Shown: positions 26,961 through 39,879, numbered from the stretch's first letter. The stretch is 64,000 bases of DNA from Struthidea cinerea (GCA_013397865.1 VZTI01005243.1:1398707-1462706), one strand, 5' to 3'. The notes: generated from the sequence alone by a model not told the origin. Numbers and translations: made by a program.

Positions 26961-29900
26961 AGGTTAGAAATTACTTTAATGAGTTACTATTACCTTGCTT
27001 GCAGACTGTTGGCAATATTTTTGTGTTATTTTAATGTATTCTGAGTAGAGACAGAGGCACTCGTCAGATTGGATCATCGAGAACATTCCCCTGGGAATCA
27101 GGGCAGGATATAGTCCCCTAAGAAATGATGTGTCAGATTAAGCTGATGCTATATTCGCAGGAGATAAAACACCACACAATGAGATACAAAAATACACTGA
27201 AATATATTGTCTATTTGACATCTAACATGCCTCGGTGGGTGCTAAGGACATGGACACAATGACCATAAGGACACTTCTCAGGCCATGGTGTTCACAAGCT
27301 GCTCTGTTATATAACAGGATGGTAAAGTCTCCCAGAATTTGTTCACTTCCCCTACACTGCAATGGGCTCATACTTGAAGTGGGAAGATGGCAAGATTGCA
27401 GTAAAAAGGAATTAAAAGAAAAAAATGTGGTCCTGGTTAAAAGCAGTGGTAGTAGCAGTGCTTGTAGGTTGATTTGACACTGATCTCTGACGCCAGGGAA
27501 AGGGACATTACTGTTATTGGTGATCAGTAAATTTTTGCTAACAATCCAGAACTGTAACAGATATTTAAAGAGGCAAAAGATATTAAGTGTCACTGTATTA
27601 AAATAGGAGCACTATGAATATAATGCTAGAGTAGGCTATTTCAGCCCACAAAAGTCAAGAAATTCATAGGCTGCCTAGCTCCTGTATTCCCACTGCACTG
27701 GGTGTTGCTTTTTGATTCTCTTTGCATACTGCTGGCTAGGCTGTGTGGAAGCACACCTGCAAATAAAACTCTCCTGAGAGATGGTTGTTCTGCAAATGCA
27801 ACTTCAAATCTCCTAACTTTTGTGCATATGAGTCTTGGCTATGAAGTTACATTTGTGTAACCCTTTTTGCACTTGAATATATCTTAAAAACTGAGTAGAG
27901 GATAGTACATATTATTCCATTTTATTATCCTTAGAATTTCATTATAAATTGGAATTTCATAGTAAATTGGTGCAGGTCTCTTCCTCTTATTCCAAGCAGT
28001 AGGTGTAGTAATTTGCACCATTTAGTATCAATACAACAGATCTGGTTTGAGGCTCAGAAATTTTCCACAGGTACTAAAAGAAAGCTTATTTCACTCTGTT
28101 GTCTCAAAAATTACTAAGAAGAATTTTAGATTTTGAAGAACACTTCTAAGAAATGCTTTTAGGAAAAACAAAGAGAAATATCCTGGAAAGTTTTTTTTTT
28201 CAAATAGAGAAGATACTTCCAATGAAAATACCTGTTTCTGGTTTGGCACATGGAGTGCCTTGAATACTCCTTGTAAGCTTGGAGGGGGTTTTTTTAATCA
28301 AATGTTTCCCCTGGAGGCTGCTGGAGACAAGCCTAAGGCAACCAGATTCTGATCCTAAAGGAAATTTCCCAAAGCTCATCATGTGGACTTAAAAATGAAA
28401 AATAGGACCAAACCATGAGACGTTATAACTTTGCTATCATTTTCCTCTATCACATCTTTCTTGGAGCATATTATAGACTGAAATGGTTCTTTTCTTGGAC
28501 AATAAGATGTGCTGGGGAATTTAATAGAAGCAATATGCAACAGATTATAAATAGAGTCCACTGAGGATGATTAATGTGGAAGGGTGTCAGAGGATAAAAC
28601 ACTTTTTATATGTATAATAAAATATAACAAAGCTCCAGCTTTGAGCCATTCCCTCTCAGAAGGTGGACAGTATGCAGTCAAGGCACAGGGCAGTGATAGG
28701 AAAACTCACATCAATCTAAGTAGGCTTCACCTCAGGGTCTGTTTTCTCATCCGTGGCACAGCCCTCAGGAGCAAAGCATTACAGAGCTGCCTACACTGTT
28801 CCTACTTGAATGAAAGCATCAAAGAAACATGACTGGTGATTTTCCTTAGAGGGAGTCTCTGGTGGGCCTGAGCACCTATCCGGGCCCTGGGAGCTATGAT
28901 GACACCTTGTTCTCTGAGCTGCAGTGAGCTAGCCCAGTAGAGCCAAACAGTGGCAATCATGTGCAATGCAATGAAATTACTCAGCCTTGAGTAACTGATT
29001 CCTAATGGAATAACAGGGATGTAATGAACTTTTATTTCTTTTTTTTTATTGTCACATTTCTGCAGAAATCTTTCATTAACATTTTCCACATGTAATGGTT
29101 TAAAGCATTAGAGACCGCGTTCTTTTTTTTTCTTTGTGTATTCAACACCTCCTCTCCATTCCAGGAAAAGGCTGCTAAACTGAAAACACTCCTTTCACTT
29201 ATTCATAGTTGTCTAGTAAATGCAAAGTTGTATTATTTGCATGTGTCCGTAAATGACTGTATAACCTCAGAGTGAGGAAGATGTACACCCATCTGAGTGA
29301 TCCTTACAGAAATTCAATGCATTCAAAATGTGTCCATAAATAAGAAGAAAACAAGAGGGATAGACGTAGCAATACCAATATCACTGCTTTTCTTAAAACA
29401 TGCTTGGTTTAGTATTCACACTGGTGATTATAAAATAAGAAGTTTCTTGTACGCAGGCAGTGAAATGCTTTTAGCACGTGACCATTTTATAAATAAAGTA
29501 AATATAGACTTCTGAAACATTTTATTCGTGATCTCATGGTTTTGTCATTCTCTGGAAGTAAAAATATTGACATTTACCAGGCTGTTTGTTCCAGCTTTCT
29601 GGTCTCCTGCAGTTTATTTATATAACAACCTTATCGATGAGCCTCTTACTCAGCTCTCTAGGTTTAACTGAGTTGAGTCGATTTGCTACCACAGCTTCAA
29701 GTCGCTGTTACAGAACAAGCAAGACATCCTAATAAAGCTGTAAACGTGTTTACTCAAACATGGTATTGATTTTACTTGGAGAGGGAGAAACTAGTGCTTA
29801 GCATGGTGTCAGGGAGGATGAATTTAACTGCAGTTTTTCATTGTCATCTGTCATGGTTGTGAAACACTAAGTGAAGCCACAAGAGGATAATTAGAATTGC

Positions 29901-31186
29901 CAGAAATTTAGCCCCTAAAATCAGTTAACCACTTGAGATTTTTGTAGTTTAATTAGTTTTTATTAAAACTTTCCTCCAGTGGTATAGTCAGGAAGGATTT
30001 TCTAATGTTCTTTTCAGTGAGAGATTTCAAGGTTGCCACTTGTAAGATATACTTCTTAAATGACCATTTTTACGGAAGGATTGGTAACCTTTTTTCTCTC
30101 AGTTGTAATTAGCCTGGCACTACAGTTCTGTATAAGCACAGAGCCATTTCATTTTCAAGGAGAGAAAAAGACACGTTTCTATGCATATACGTTTGTAGTT
30201 AATAACATATATATACATGTATGGAATCATTCTTACAGTAAATTTTGAGAGAGAAAGTGCTAAAGTGCATGAAGGTTGAAAGAAATATAGAGTGTTTGAA
30301 GATGCGTACATTTAATTTGTCTTATATACTGTAAGTCTGATGTGTCAGACCACAGTGCCGAAAGACATGAAAACAGAAGCCAAATCCCACCCTTAATCAA
30401 AAACGTTTCCATTTAGAATAGCCAACATTTGGTTTGATAGCAATGGGCAGGGCCTCTGGCTTACCACAGTTCTTGGCTGTAATATCCACCATCTGCCACA
30501 AAATTAAAAAAGGAGAAACCTCAGCATGTTGACGTACAGTCGTTCAGTGTCTATATTGCAGAATCAACTGATGCCAACATCTTTTACAATATCTAGGGTG
30601 GCTGGTTGGCTCTTGGCAGCAGCATTGCCAACCACCTGATTACAACTGACCAGGCTCGTGCTACAACATTAACCCTCTCCAACAGTGCTAAAAGACATCA
30701 GAAAAAAGCCCTAATTGTATCAGCTACAAGGCTGTACATTGACTGGGTGATGTTTCTTGAAAACTGCATCTTCCCACACTCCTGGCCTGGAAATCTAGCG
30801 GAATCACATAAAAATAGATGAGTGTTCCAGCAACTGTGATAAATTCTGTATATGAACAAGAGTGTGGAAAGGTGCTTGCAACTGTCCCCATGGTGGAATA
30901 ACACCATTTTAAAAAGTGCACTTCACAAATTAGGCTGTAGAAATTTTAAATACAGAAAAGAGGAGGCAGCTCAGCTGGTCATGATCCTGTCTGTGGCTGG
31001 GACAATTTTGATGGTAAATGGCCTGGCTAGCATGGACTATATGCTTCAGGGTTCATCTGGAAGCAGAATTGTCTGGGAAAATCACATAGCAAAAAGGTTT
31101 TGAGGGGCTCTGACTCAGGGTCAGCTTGTAGTTGTTTATAATTGATGCATTTGATAATTGGATTTTTTCAGCTTTTCTCTCTTGCA

Positions 31187-31200
31187 TTAAAAAAAAAAAA
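31187..31200. repeat. Poly-A tract
   Basis: A run of about 13-14 A followed by TAATAAT in the last ADK intron. No retrotransposon body was recognised upstream. Confidence 0.7.
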
Positions 31201-31269
31201 TAATAATTTTGCCATGGGCATTTTATAAAGGTTGGAAGTGTGAGAGAAACTGCAGAAAGACGAGTAGTG

Positions 31270-31400
31270 GGGGAGCTGGGTGTCGGAGGCTATAAATGGA
31301 TTTTCAGCCAGCATTAGTAATTAACAGTCATTAAAATTAATTGTCAAGTGTACAATTTGAAATGAAACATTTGGCTTCAATATGAGCTGTTTTTAAGTGT
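31270..31400. other. Candidate conserved non-coding element
   Basis: A cluster of TAATT cores (AGTAATTAACAGTCATTAAA, then ATTAATTGTCAAG) beside GGCTATAAATGG in the last ADK intron. This is suggestive of homeodomain binding and nothing more. Confidence 0.3.
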
Positions 31401-31899
31401 TGTTAAACCATTACTGAAGCAGACCAGAACTGTTTTAAATCTCCACCATCGGACTCCCACATTCATGCCCAACTGCACTAGGGCTCAGTGTTCATTCAGA
31501 ATTACCACTAATAATCTGGAAATAAAACTTTCAAAGAAATCACTGATTTCAGTGAAATTGCCTCTGAAATATCTGGTTTGCTAGAAAATCAACTTGGTTC
31601 TCCTTTAATGATTTTAAAGTGCTACTCAACTCTTAGGAGTAACAAAGTGAAGACAACACCTTTTGTGTCAGTCAGTGGACTGTCTTGCTGTGTCTTTTTA
31701 AACTTATACTGACATCCCCAAAGAGATTTGAGCTGGTCTCAGTGAGGGCTTCGGTTTGGGTCTGGATGTGAGGCTCAAGCACCACACCTGGCTTACAGGA
31801 CTTTCCATTTGGTGGGGAGCACAAAAAGGCAGAAAGCAATTTCACTTTTCCGTCCCTCATTCTGTTTGCAGAGCTAACAATTACAAATACTGTCTTTGA

Positions 31900-32080
31900 G
31901 AATATGTATTAAGGAAGCTGGAGATAATAAAGATTAACTCTCAATTATTTCAGGCACACTTTTCAGAACAAAGTGATTCCAGAGTCGCTTTTCTCTACTG
32001 AGCAGAAAAGAAATAATTAAGGGCCAAAAATAGCTATTGGTGTGTTATAATCACTTCTGTCATCTGAGAATGCAAATACA
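31900..32080. other. Candidate conserved non-coding element
   Basis: Contains AGATTAACTCTCAATTATTT, AAATAATTAAGG and CCAAAAATAGC, the last close to an MEF2-type site. Last ADK intron. Conservation was not tested. Confidence 0.28.
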
Positions 32081-35000
32081 TTTTGTACACTCTAAGGTTT
32101 AAAGCAACTTTTGAAGCAAAGTTGTCTTTTTTCTAGGAAGATAAGTGGGATGAATTGGACCCAGTTCCAAATAAGTTCTCACCATTAGTAGGTGCAAGGT
32201 GGTTACTTGGCTATCCATGCCTATGCAGGACAAAAGGCGTCCCACTCTACTCTGAAAGCTTACCAGGATGGCTCATTACCTCAAGGTGGCTTGCTAGACA
32301 TCCTGCAACTGCCTTTTGCCTTACTCCATAAACAGGTAACATGTTGGATAACAGGGCAGGAGGCAGATGGGAAAGCCTTGAGTTTGGCTCCTGCCTTTGT
32401 GTTCTAGTGTGATGAGAGTGGTGCACAAGGCTTGCAACACCATCCACAGCTTCAGCAGTGCAGAAAGGCTACTGCAGAACAGCTGCAGTTAGAACATGCT
32501 AAACAATATTGCCTGAAGTTGTTTTGGTAAAATACTTGAAGTGAGGCTGTCTTGTGTAGCCAAAATATACTACTGCTTTCTGCACTCCATTCCAGTGATA
32601 GCCAGGGCCTAGTTCAAACCACACAGAAATGAAGTAGATGCTGACTACTTTAGTATGTGCTGAGATGATCTAGGTCTGTGATCCCAGGCCTGTGATACAG
32701 GATCAGAGTTCAATCCTGCCCTTTTGGTGTCTGAAGTTGTAGGAGGAGTGTGAAGTAAGTCTAAAGCCATGTTCACTTATCTTCTTCCATTTCCAGTCAT
32801 GGCACCTTAAAGAGATTACAGCCTTCAACTGCTTCTCATCTTCCCTCCACCACCCTGCTCACTGGTCAGGCTGTTTGAGTGCTCAGTAACCCACTTCAGT
32901 TTCAATCAGCTGGGTTAGCAAAGATCCCTGCTCAACAGCTACTGTTTAAACTGATCTGGCTCATTTTGACAGGGTATCAGGTTATACCAGCAGCAAAGAA
33001 GCATGGTGAAAAACAGATGGGGGAGGAACTTCTTCTGCTGGAGCTCAGATCTGAATCCATGCCTTGAGACTATGACTCATGGGGTTCGCATCACAGTACC
33101 TTATACACTGGGGGAGGCAAACTCTGAATTATATTCTGACCATGTTGCTTTTTACCGCATTAACTGAAAAGAACATTCTGCAGCTAAGGCATCCAACCTG
33201 ATAGAGCTCTTTGCTTCTCTGCTCAAACAACACTGCTTTCTGGTGTTCCCTCGGGGTCTGCTTTGCCAACTGCCTAGTCTTACTATGTGATGTAGTTCTG
33301 TGTTTGTGATATGTGTGTTTGTATTGTCACTCGATGCGATATTGTGTCAGATACTGCTATTTCCATTTCATCTATGAAACACATACCTTTTAAGAGAAAC
33401 TCAGCCGACAAGAGAACGGTTTGAGGGCAAACTCCCCACTGCAGTTTCTACGTATCTCATATATGACAGCTGTACTTAATGTCATTTCTGCACCACTCTG
33501 AAATCACAGAGATTGCTCATTTCTATCCCCAATTAGAACAAGAATTTTTTTCACCTGACTCTGCTTTCACTTAGATCAGAATAAATAAGAAGTAGCTTCA
33601 CTGAAGAAAAAAGAGTCATACTAACTTGAAACTATAGTGAGCCTGGGAGGTGGTGACAGTGTCAGTCTAGTTGGTACTGAAAAGTAATTCATGTTTTATG
33701 GTCCTTTGCTCTGTGGATTTTCTCATCTTCATATATGCTTGATGCTTTGATCATAAATGTAGAGGACAGTTGTTCCTTCTTGTATAAACCTCTCTCTGAA
33801 TTCATGCTCTGCACAAAACCTAGCCCCATGTTTGCCTTTGGAGACCTGCCCAGTGCGTCTTCATACTTACTGACTCAGAAATGGACTGTCTTAACAGCCT
33901 CGTTTTACATATGGTTACAACTTGCTCTCAAGTTTTAACCACCCAGAAGCACACTGGCAAGCTCCTGCCTCCCAGGCAGTTTAAATTTAATGATTGACAC
34001 TCTCCACGTATCCAAGAAAGTTTCTCCTAAGAATGCATGTTAATTTAATGGAGAGCAGACCATTTTCATCTCGTTATTCAGAAACGATCTGATTTCTGCC
34101 AGGCATGCTGTTTGAATTTCTCAACTGTTACCCAGCTATTGCAGCTGGACCATCCTGCCACAGTTGTGTTGTCTGTCATCCCTGACTGCCATCAGTGATA
34201 GAACTCATAGCGCAATTTCTTCCTGTTTCAGATTCTTATTTTTGTATACTGATAACTCCTGTCTTCTTCACTTGTGCTTATGGACTTACCTTTTGGTGGT
34301 GAAAGAGTCATTTTTTCCCAGCTAGTGTCAGTCAGTATCTGTAAAATTCCAGCCGATATGTAGTTCTCTAGAAAAGTATTGATGTCAGAAATATATGGGT
34401 TTTCTCTTTTTTTAACTGATCTGCCTACTATGGCCTCCATATTCCAATGAAAAGTGTTTGATTTATCGATTTTGTAGTTTCAAACTCTTCTCCAATTTGG
34501 TGCAGTTCAGAGAAAACTATATATCAATTACGCTTCTTTTCACCATCAGTCATGACCAAGAAGCCAAGATAGATATTGGTAATTCATGAAAACAGATCTT
34601 TTGCTCATCACTATTATCCTTCAATAATCTAACCTTACTTTTCTTGTTTTACATGATATTTAATCTGCAAAGAGCAGATATCATTGCATAGGATGAAATA
34701 TTTTTATTATCTTCTAAAATTATGCTGTTGTGTACCACAAAAGGAAATATTTAGAAACAGAGCACAGGTTAAATGAGAGCATCACAATATAATGTAGAGG
34801 CTTTGTCCCAGTAGTAACCCAGATGGACAGAGAAAGTGGATATGGAAGCAAGCTAGCAAAATATATCAGCTTTGAAGCAAAATTTGTAATATATCAGAAG
34901 TTGGTGCTTATGAGTTACATAGTACTTAACAGAGACATGGTTTCAAGACTACATTTGTACTGTCAAGGCCCAAAGCCTGAGCATGACAGAAACTTGAAAT

Positions 35001-36152
35001 GGTGGATGAAATCTTTAAAAAGAACATCTTTCAGCTTGCTAGAATTCTGATTTTCTTGGACAAGTCTCACTTTCCTTCTGTGATTGGGTGAGGAAGAGAG
35101 ATACATCTGAAACACATTAAAAACAGGATAAAAGTGAATAAAATATTACCTCTAGAATGACAGAGTGGAGTTGTAAATTATAAGATTCCAAGTTTACTTC
35201 TCACATCTTGAAAACCTCTTCCAAATTTAAAATACATATTTCACCTCTGCCATAAGTTCTGTCATGCTTTTGATCACAATAGTTTCAGCCAAGACAAAAT
35301 GTTTCTGAAATGAGGGACTCAATCCATGAAATTTTTGGTGCTGCTTGTACTTAACTTCTCCAAGTACCTTTTCAGGATTCCCTGCCTCTATTCATTTAAG
35401 AGGTGCTCAGGTTTTCAAAGCACTCCGCTCCCAGTGATTCCTGGCTTTCCAAGCTGTGCATGCCAGGCTGTGTCAGCTGCAGCCGTGAACTGCATGCCCT
35501 GGTTCTGAGAGGCACCTGGTTCTCTGCACAGTTTGCTGTTCAGGGGGGTATCTGCACATGCCCAGAGGTACCCACTTTTGCTGAAGTCTTAGATTAAATG
35601 TCCCATAATCAAAGGCAACAGACGTCATCTAACTTTCCTTGTCAGGTAAAAACTTTTCACCTTCTTTGCACTGTGAGCACCTGTAACTCTTAATAGAATG
35701 TTTCTCATTACATGCCTTTCTCTTTTTTGGAGAAAAGCTTGGACACAGTTGTGTGGGGCTGTAGCTGTAGCCAGTAAGAACAGAAGGAACTCTCTTCAGC
35801 AGGCAAAACTGCTTCTTTGTTTTTAAAATGTTCTTTGAGGAATCAGGGGTTATCTTCGTAAAGAAGAGAGCAGGAATGCTGGTAAAATCATTTTGAGGAC
35901 ACTAATAATGATCAGTCTTGATAATCTTTAATTTACTGGAAGCTACCAAATGAAGACATCAGGAAGAAATAGCAGCAGCATCACTCCAGCCCTGGTCACT
36001 CAAGTGTGATTCTCAGTTTAAGCTGGCCAGGCTGCAGGGGTACATACAGGCAGGCCAGTATTTCAGTGCTTTGCCCTGTAACAAACTGATACACTCAAAA
36101 AACTAATCTGACCATTTTCTTCCTTCTCCTTCTCTCCCTCTATGTCCCATAG

Positions 36153-36277
36153 GCTTTCTGTCCCAGCTCGTCTATGACCGGCCGGTGACCGAGTGCATCC
36201 GGGCTGGACATTACGCAGCCAGCGTCATTATCAAGCGTTCAGGTTGCACCTTCCCAGAGAAGCCTGATTTCCACTGA
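36153..36277 (+). CDS. ADK: Adenosine kinase, terminal coding exon with stop
   Basis: After the ATAG acceptor, GC completes the split Gly codon. Then come 40 codons and TGA at 36275-36277. The translation starts FLSQLVYDRP, contains TECIRAGHYAAS and ends CTFPEKPDFH, the conserved ADK C-terminus. With the upstream exon it supplies the last ~70 residues of a protein that is about 345-362 residues in vertebrates. From family knowledge, this segment contains C-terminal helices that pack next to the catalytic loop and help form the nucleotide site. There is no frameshift or premature stop. Third positions are GC-rich (27 of 40), unlike the AT-rich partner exon. Identification is by direct recognition of the family sequence. 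Confidence 0.97.
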
Positions 36278-36630
36278 TAGTGGTGAATTGGAGGGATCAA
36301 GAGTAACTTCTGTGTTGCCATGGGATTGCTGCCTAAAATTTTTCCTCCTTCCCTTTCCGTACCTTTCCAGTACCTGCATCAACGCTTCTGTACTTCTGTT
36401 CATTGTATTCGAAACAAAATATATATTTCTATGGTGTTTTCCATTTTGTACATCTGCCATGTCTCAGTAGTCTTAACTTTTGGAAAGAGTGCTAAGTGAA
36501 GCTTATTATCTCATCCATCAGGAAAAAGTGTTCCATTTACACAGTTTCCAAGGAAGTCCCACTTAAATGACACTGCTGATTAACACCATTAAAATACTTC
36601 TGTTGAATTATCTAGTTTGTATCCAGCTGT

Positions 36631-36797
36631 GGCCAAATCCTATTCAACTTACATGAAATCACAGACCTGACTTTATTTGTCACTTAACCTTATAAACAGG
36701 GAATTGTTCTTTCTGTCTAGTAGAGTCAGACCTGTGTAAAGAATGGTGTAAATGTCCCAGGAATTTCCATACATACTGGAGTGTACAAGATCTGGCC
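36631..36797. mobile_element. Ancient dispersed repeat inside the ADK 3'UTR (candidate)
   Basis: The segment starts GGCCAAATCCTATTC and ends GATCTGGCC, so its ends are inverted copies over the first bases. The interior includes GACCTGTGTAAAG and GGTGTAAATG, similar in style to the intronic segment at 10908-11035. Such old elements are often too diverged for confident typing by eye. If correct, about one sixth of the ADK 3'UTR derives from a fossil element. Confidence 0.4.
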
Positions 36798-37304
36798 ATC
36801 AGATAGCCCAGCTTCCATGAAAGTACATCACTGTTTTGTCAGTAATTTAAAGACCTGATCCACAGCTGATATCATGCATTCAGCCATCTTGCTCTGATGG
36901 CAGTAGCTTTGGGTCTGGCCACTTTTATCTGTCAGTACATCTATAGGTCTATAGGAACAGTCACTTTTATCTGTCAGGTCAGCTAGCAGATAGGTACTTT
37001 CAGTGATTTCAGGGCAGATGCATGAGTTGGTGATGAAGATAAACATACAGATAGGTCCTATCTCCTCCATGTGAGCTTTCTAGAGGCTACATTAAGGTAC
37101 ACATAATGAAAATGAGGTACAGAAATATTTATGCAGGATATATTGACAGGATATGCCAAATGGAATCTCTGAAACGCACATTTTTAAACTTTTAATTTAC
37201 TTTGGATAATTAAGCAATATGGTGGATTTTGTTTGTATTTACAGTATTCAAAAAGGTGATCTGACACTGCATTCATTACTTTGCTATGTAATTTGATACT
37301 GATA

Positions 37305-37310
37305 AATAAA
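37305..37310 (+). promoter_or_regulatory. ADK: ADK poly(A) signal AATAAA
   Basis: This is a canonical AATAAA, followed within about 15-20 nt by possible CA cleavage sites and then a T/GT-rich stretch (37345-37370) that fits a downstream element. It is the best-supported poly(A) signal after the ADK stop on this strand. Its use cannot be confirmed without transcript data. Confidence 0.65.
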
Positions 37311-38510
37311 AAATTGTCATACAGTAACTCCTGGTTTCGTATTCATATGTCTGTCTTTCTTCTGTGTATCCTACTGAAATGGGAACAAGAAATGGGTGCT
37401 TAACCCACAGTACATGCTAAATCTCAGCGTTTCATGCATGACTTACAGTGTCCAGGTGGGTGTTCAAGGGTGATCTCAGCAGTAAGGAAGAGAACCAACA
37501 TCAAATTGGTGTTTGTACCACAGAAGAGATGAAAAATTAAGGGCTAGGGTTCATTGAAGAATGTTAACAGTTCTGGGTTCACACTTTACTGCCCAGGATG
37601 GAACAAAGGACTCACAGAGACTGAATGCTGTTATTGCAGTTTGTGTATTGCAAAGAGGAATCAAGGCTATGATCCCAATTCCCTTGTCTGGCCCAGTATC
37701 CAATCTGACCCATTGGACAATAGGCTCTGTCATCTTAAGAGATCACCTGGTGTGGGATTCCTTCAAGTGCATCAACCAGCGACTTCTGCAAATCCTCACG
37801 GGTCCATGGAACTGCACCGCTGCAAGCACATGGGTGGTGAGTCCCTCCTGTTCTGCAAGGCCTCTGGCTCACACGTGCTACCTGAGAAAGGTTCTATGTA
37901 CGGGCCTTGTCTGTCTGCCGACCTGCTCATGAACAGCTTTGTGCAAATAAGACTGGTTTCGTCATAGTGCTACTCTTAAAACAGCTTAGGCTGTACGTTT
38001 CTCATGTTCTAGCATAGGTGAGAGGAAGAGAAATTAATATGTTGGAGTGAAAATAGAATGGCAAACAAAACTAGGAGTCTGCAATGGTCTTCAGGCTTTA
38101 TGGGTTGATCACAAGAATGTGATTTTTTGCATCTCATAGTTAGTTTCTAATTTTCTAACTTGATGTATCCATGTGATATGTTTTAATCAAGAAAAACTGA
38201 CAGGCCGAAGACGGATGTGTTGCAGTCCCTGCTTTTATGTGGTCACATATGCCACACCACTCTTACTGCCTGTAAGGAAAACCCCAATGGTTTGGTGGTT
38301 AAATTTGCTGTTCCTATTGCTCCACACCCATGACACTTTCCGTTCCTTTTGAAAAAGCTGTATCAATGTCCCGGCCTGATAATTATGGCTCATTTAAAAC
38401 AAATACAAGTATGTAAAAATTGTTTGTCTTGCCAATGAAACGGCATAACTACTGTCAAGAAAAGGAGGATATGTAAAGGCACGTAGTCATAACATTGTGG
38501 AGACTCTTTC

Positions 38511-38613
38511 TCCTTCCTTCCTTCCTTCCTTCCTTCCTGCCTGCCTTCCTGCCTTCCTGCCTTCCTCCCTGCCTTCCTCCCTGCCTTCCCTCCATTCTTC
38601 CTTCTTCTCTTCC
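38511..38613. repeat. Compound CCTT/CCTG/CCTC microsatellite
   Basis: A pure CTTC array at 38511-38537 passes into interrupted CCTGCCTT and CCTCCCTG units. The whole tract is pyrimidine-only apart from the G of the interrupted units. It creates open frames rich in LPSFLP on one strand and EGRKEGRK on the other; these are artefacts of the repeat. It lies about 1.2 kb past the ADK poly(A) signal. Confidence 0.95.
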
Positions 38614-39477
38614 TTGTTTTCAGTTCACGATGCAAGAGAGTCAAGTCAGAGGTTCTGTTCTGAGCTTTTCCACTGATGTGTTCCATGAGCTTGGGCTCCT
38701 GACATTTGGCTTTGAGTGTCAGCCACAAGGCATAATTTGAAGCCAGTGGGAGCAGCTGAGGAATAAACTACTCTCCAGTTCATAGAAGGGCATCAGAGTC
38801 TGACCTGCTCTATTTAGCCATTCATTATTTCTCCAATATCTGTCAACGGATATTGTTGGGTGCTATGTAGATACTTAGAAACATTATTGCTAAATCATGC
38901 TAAATAATTTCAGTTTGTACCATCAGATTGCCTGACAATTTCGTTCTGGATTTTTTTCAGGATCTGTATTCCTTTCCTCCTTCTTACTGGTGAAAGTGGG
39001 GTTTATCTACATAATGGATAATGGTGTCACCCCTAATATTCTCTCTCACAAATAGTCTTCCTCTGTCTTCCAGTTTATTCCACAAAGAGGCATGTTAGAA
39101 AACTGGGCTTTCTGAAAAGCCTCATTGAAACAGTTGTCTGCCAGTGTGTCTGACAGTGTGCCACTGTCTCAAATCCCAGATGGGATGACAAAAGTGACTC
39201 TGTCACTGAACTTGAGCCATTATTCAAAGACAGCGTTTTTACCTGGGTTACTATCAGGAAAACAAATACTGGAAGTCCATTTCCCACTAGCCAACAGCCA
39301 AAGCATCCCTCACTTGTATAAAACTTTCCTTTTGCTGGAAATAAAACTGCATCTCCTGAGCCCAGCATTGTGCATTTTAGGCTTGTTTTAATACCAAGTG
39401 GGTAACGATGCCGCTCAGATTAACAGGCAAGGAAACAGGCCCAGTATTCTGAAAGCCACATGCTAAATAAGAAGGAT

Positions 39478-39610
39478 GAGCTGGGAATCAGAAAATAAAG
39501 GTTCTGCTTCTGCAGGTGATCCACTGTGTAACTTGGGGCAAATCACTTTCCTCTCTCAATCTCTTTCTATCTGTAAAGATGATAAGCTCAATTAGATGGT
39601 AAACTTGTGA
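39478..39610 (+). mobile_element. MIR-type SINE fragment
   Basis: CACTGTGTAACTTGGGGCAA, then ATCACTTTCCTCTCTCAATC, then ATCTGTAAAGATGATAA. This follows the MIR core and following region ('ctgtgtgaccttgggcaagtcacttaacctctctg..tcagtttcctcatctgtaaaatgggataa'). MIR copies are known as ancient, low-number repeats in birds and other amniotes. Bounds are approximate. Confidence 0.75.
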
Positions 39611-39879
39611 AGTGAAGGTGGTAAGAATAATTCAAGTAGGGCAATATCAGCCACATCTCTGCCTGTGCTCATTGCTGATTTTCTGAATATTTGAATGCTA
39701 CGTTTTGTACGTGAACTAATGTAGAGCTGTTTGTTTACCCTTGAGAAATAGTGCTAGCTCTTACTACTTGTGTGGGGGTTAAGATAGGAGAGGCAAAGGA
39801 AGGAAAAGGGGAAGTAAAAAGCTTTACTTAAATGAAAGTGAAGTAAAATATGCTACATGAAAATGACAATAGAAATGCG

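Larger units (their letters stand above)
18925..36152 (+). other. ADK: ADK last intron (17,228 bp)
   Basis: The intron is bounded by donor GTATTT at 18925 and acceptor CCCATAG at 36146-36152, with a long pyrimidine-rich tract before it. No further exon is expected, because the two flanking exons join in phase (G|GC, Gly) and match the known C-terminal ADK sequence without a gap. Recognisable contents are a CR1 3' fragment near 24.4 kb and motif-dense AT-rich stretches at about 22.65-22.87, 26.64-26.96, 31.27-31.40 and 31.90-32.08 kb. I see no coding or structural RNA gene in the rest. Confidence 0.93.
36278..37325 (+). other. ADK: ADK 3' untranslated region
   Basis: This stretch runs from the stop codon to a probable cleavage site about 15 nt past the AATAAA at 37305-37310. 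The end is an estimate. It contains an earlier ATTAAA near 36588 that could serve a shorter isoform, an ancient repeat-like segment at 36631-36797, and a 16-bp direct repeat (CACTTTTATCTGTCAG at 36920 and 36962). AT-rich sequence precedes the poly(A) signal. A length of about 1 kb is plausible for a vertebrate ADK 3'UTR. Confidence 0.7.

Noticed and set aside
37554..37967. Two overlapping + strand frames of 137 and 123 codons just past the ADK 3' end
   Set aside because: They overlap each other in different frames, carry no domain and have no splice or promoter context. I read them as chance frames.
38390..38740. Open frames encoding FLPS-rich or EGRK-rich proteins
   Set aside because: They are translations of the CCTT/CCTG microsatellite.
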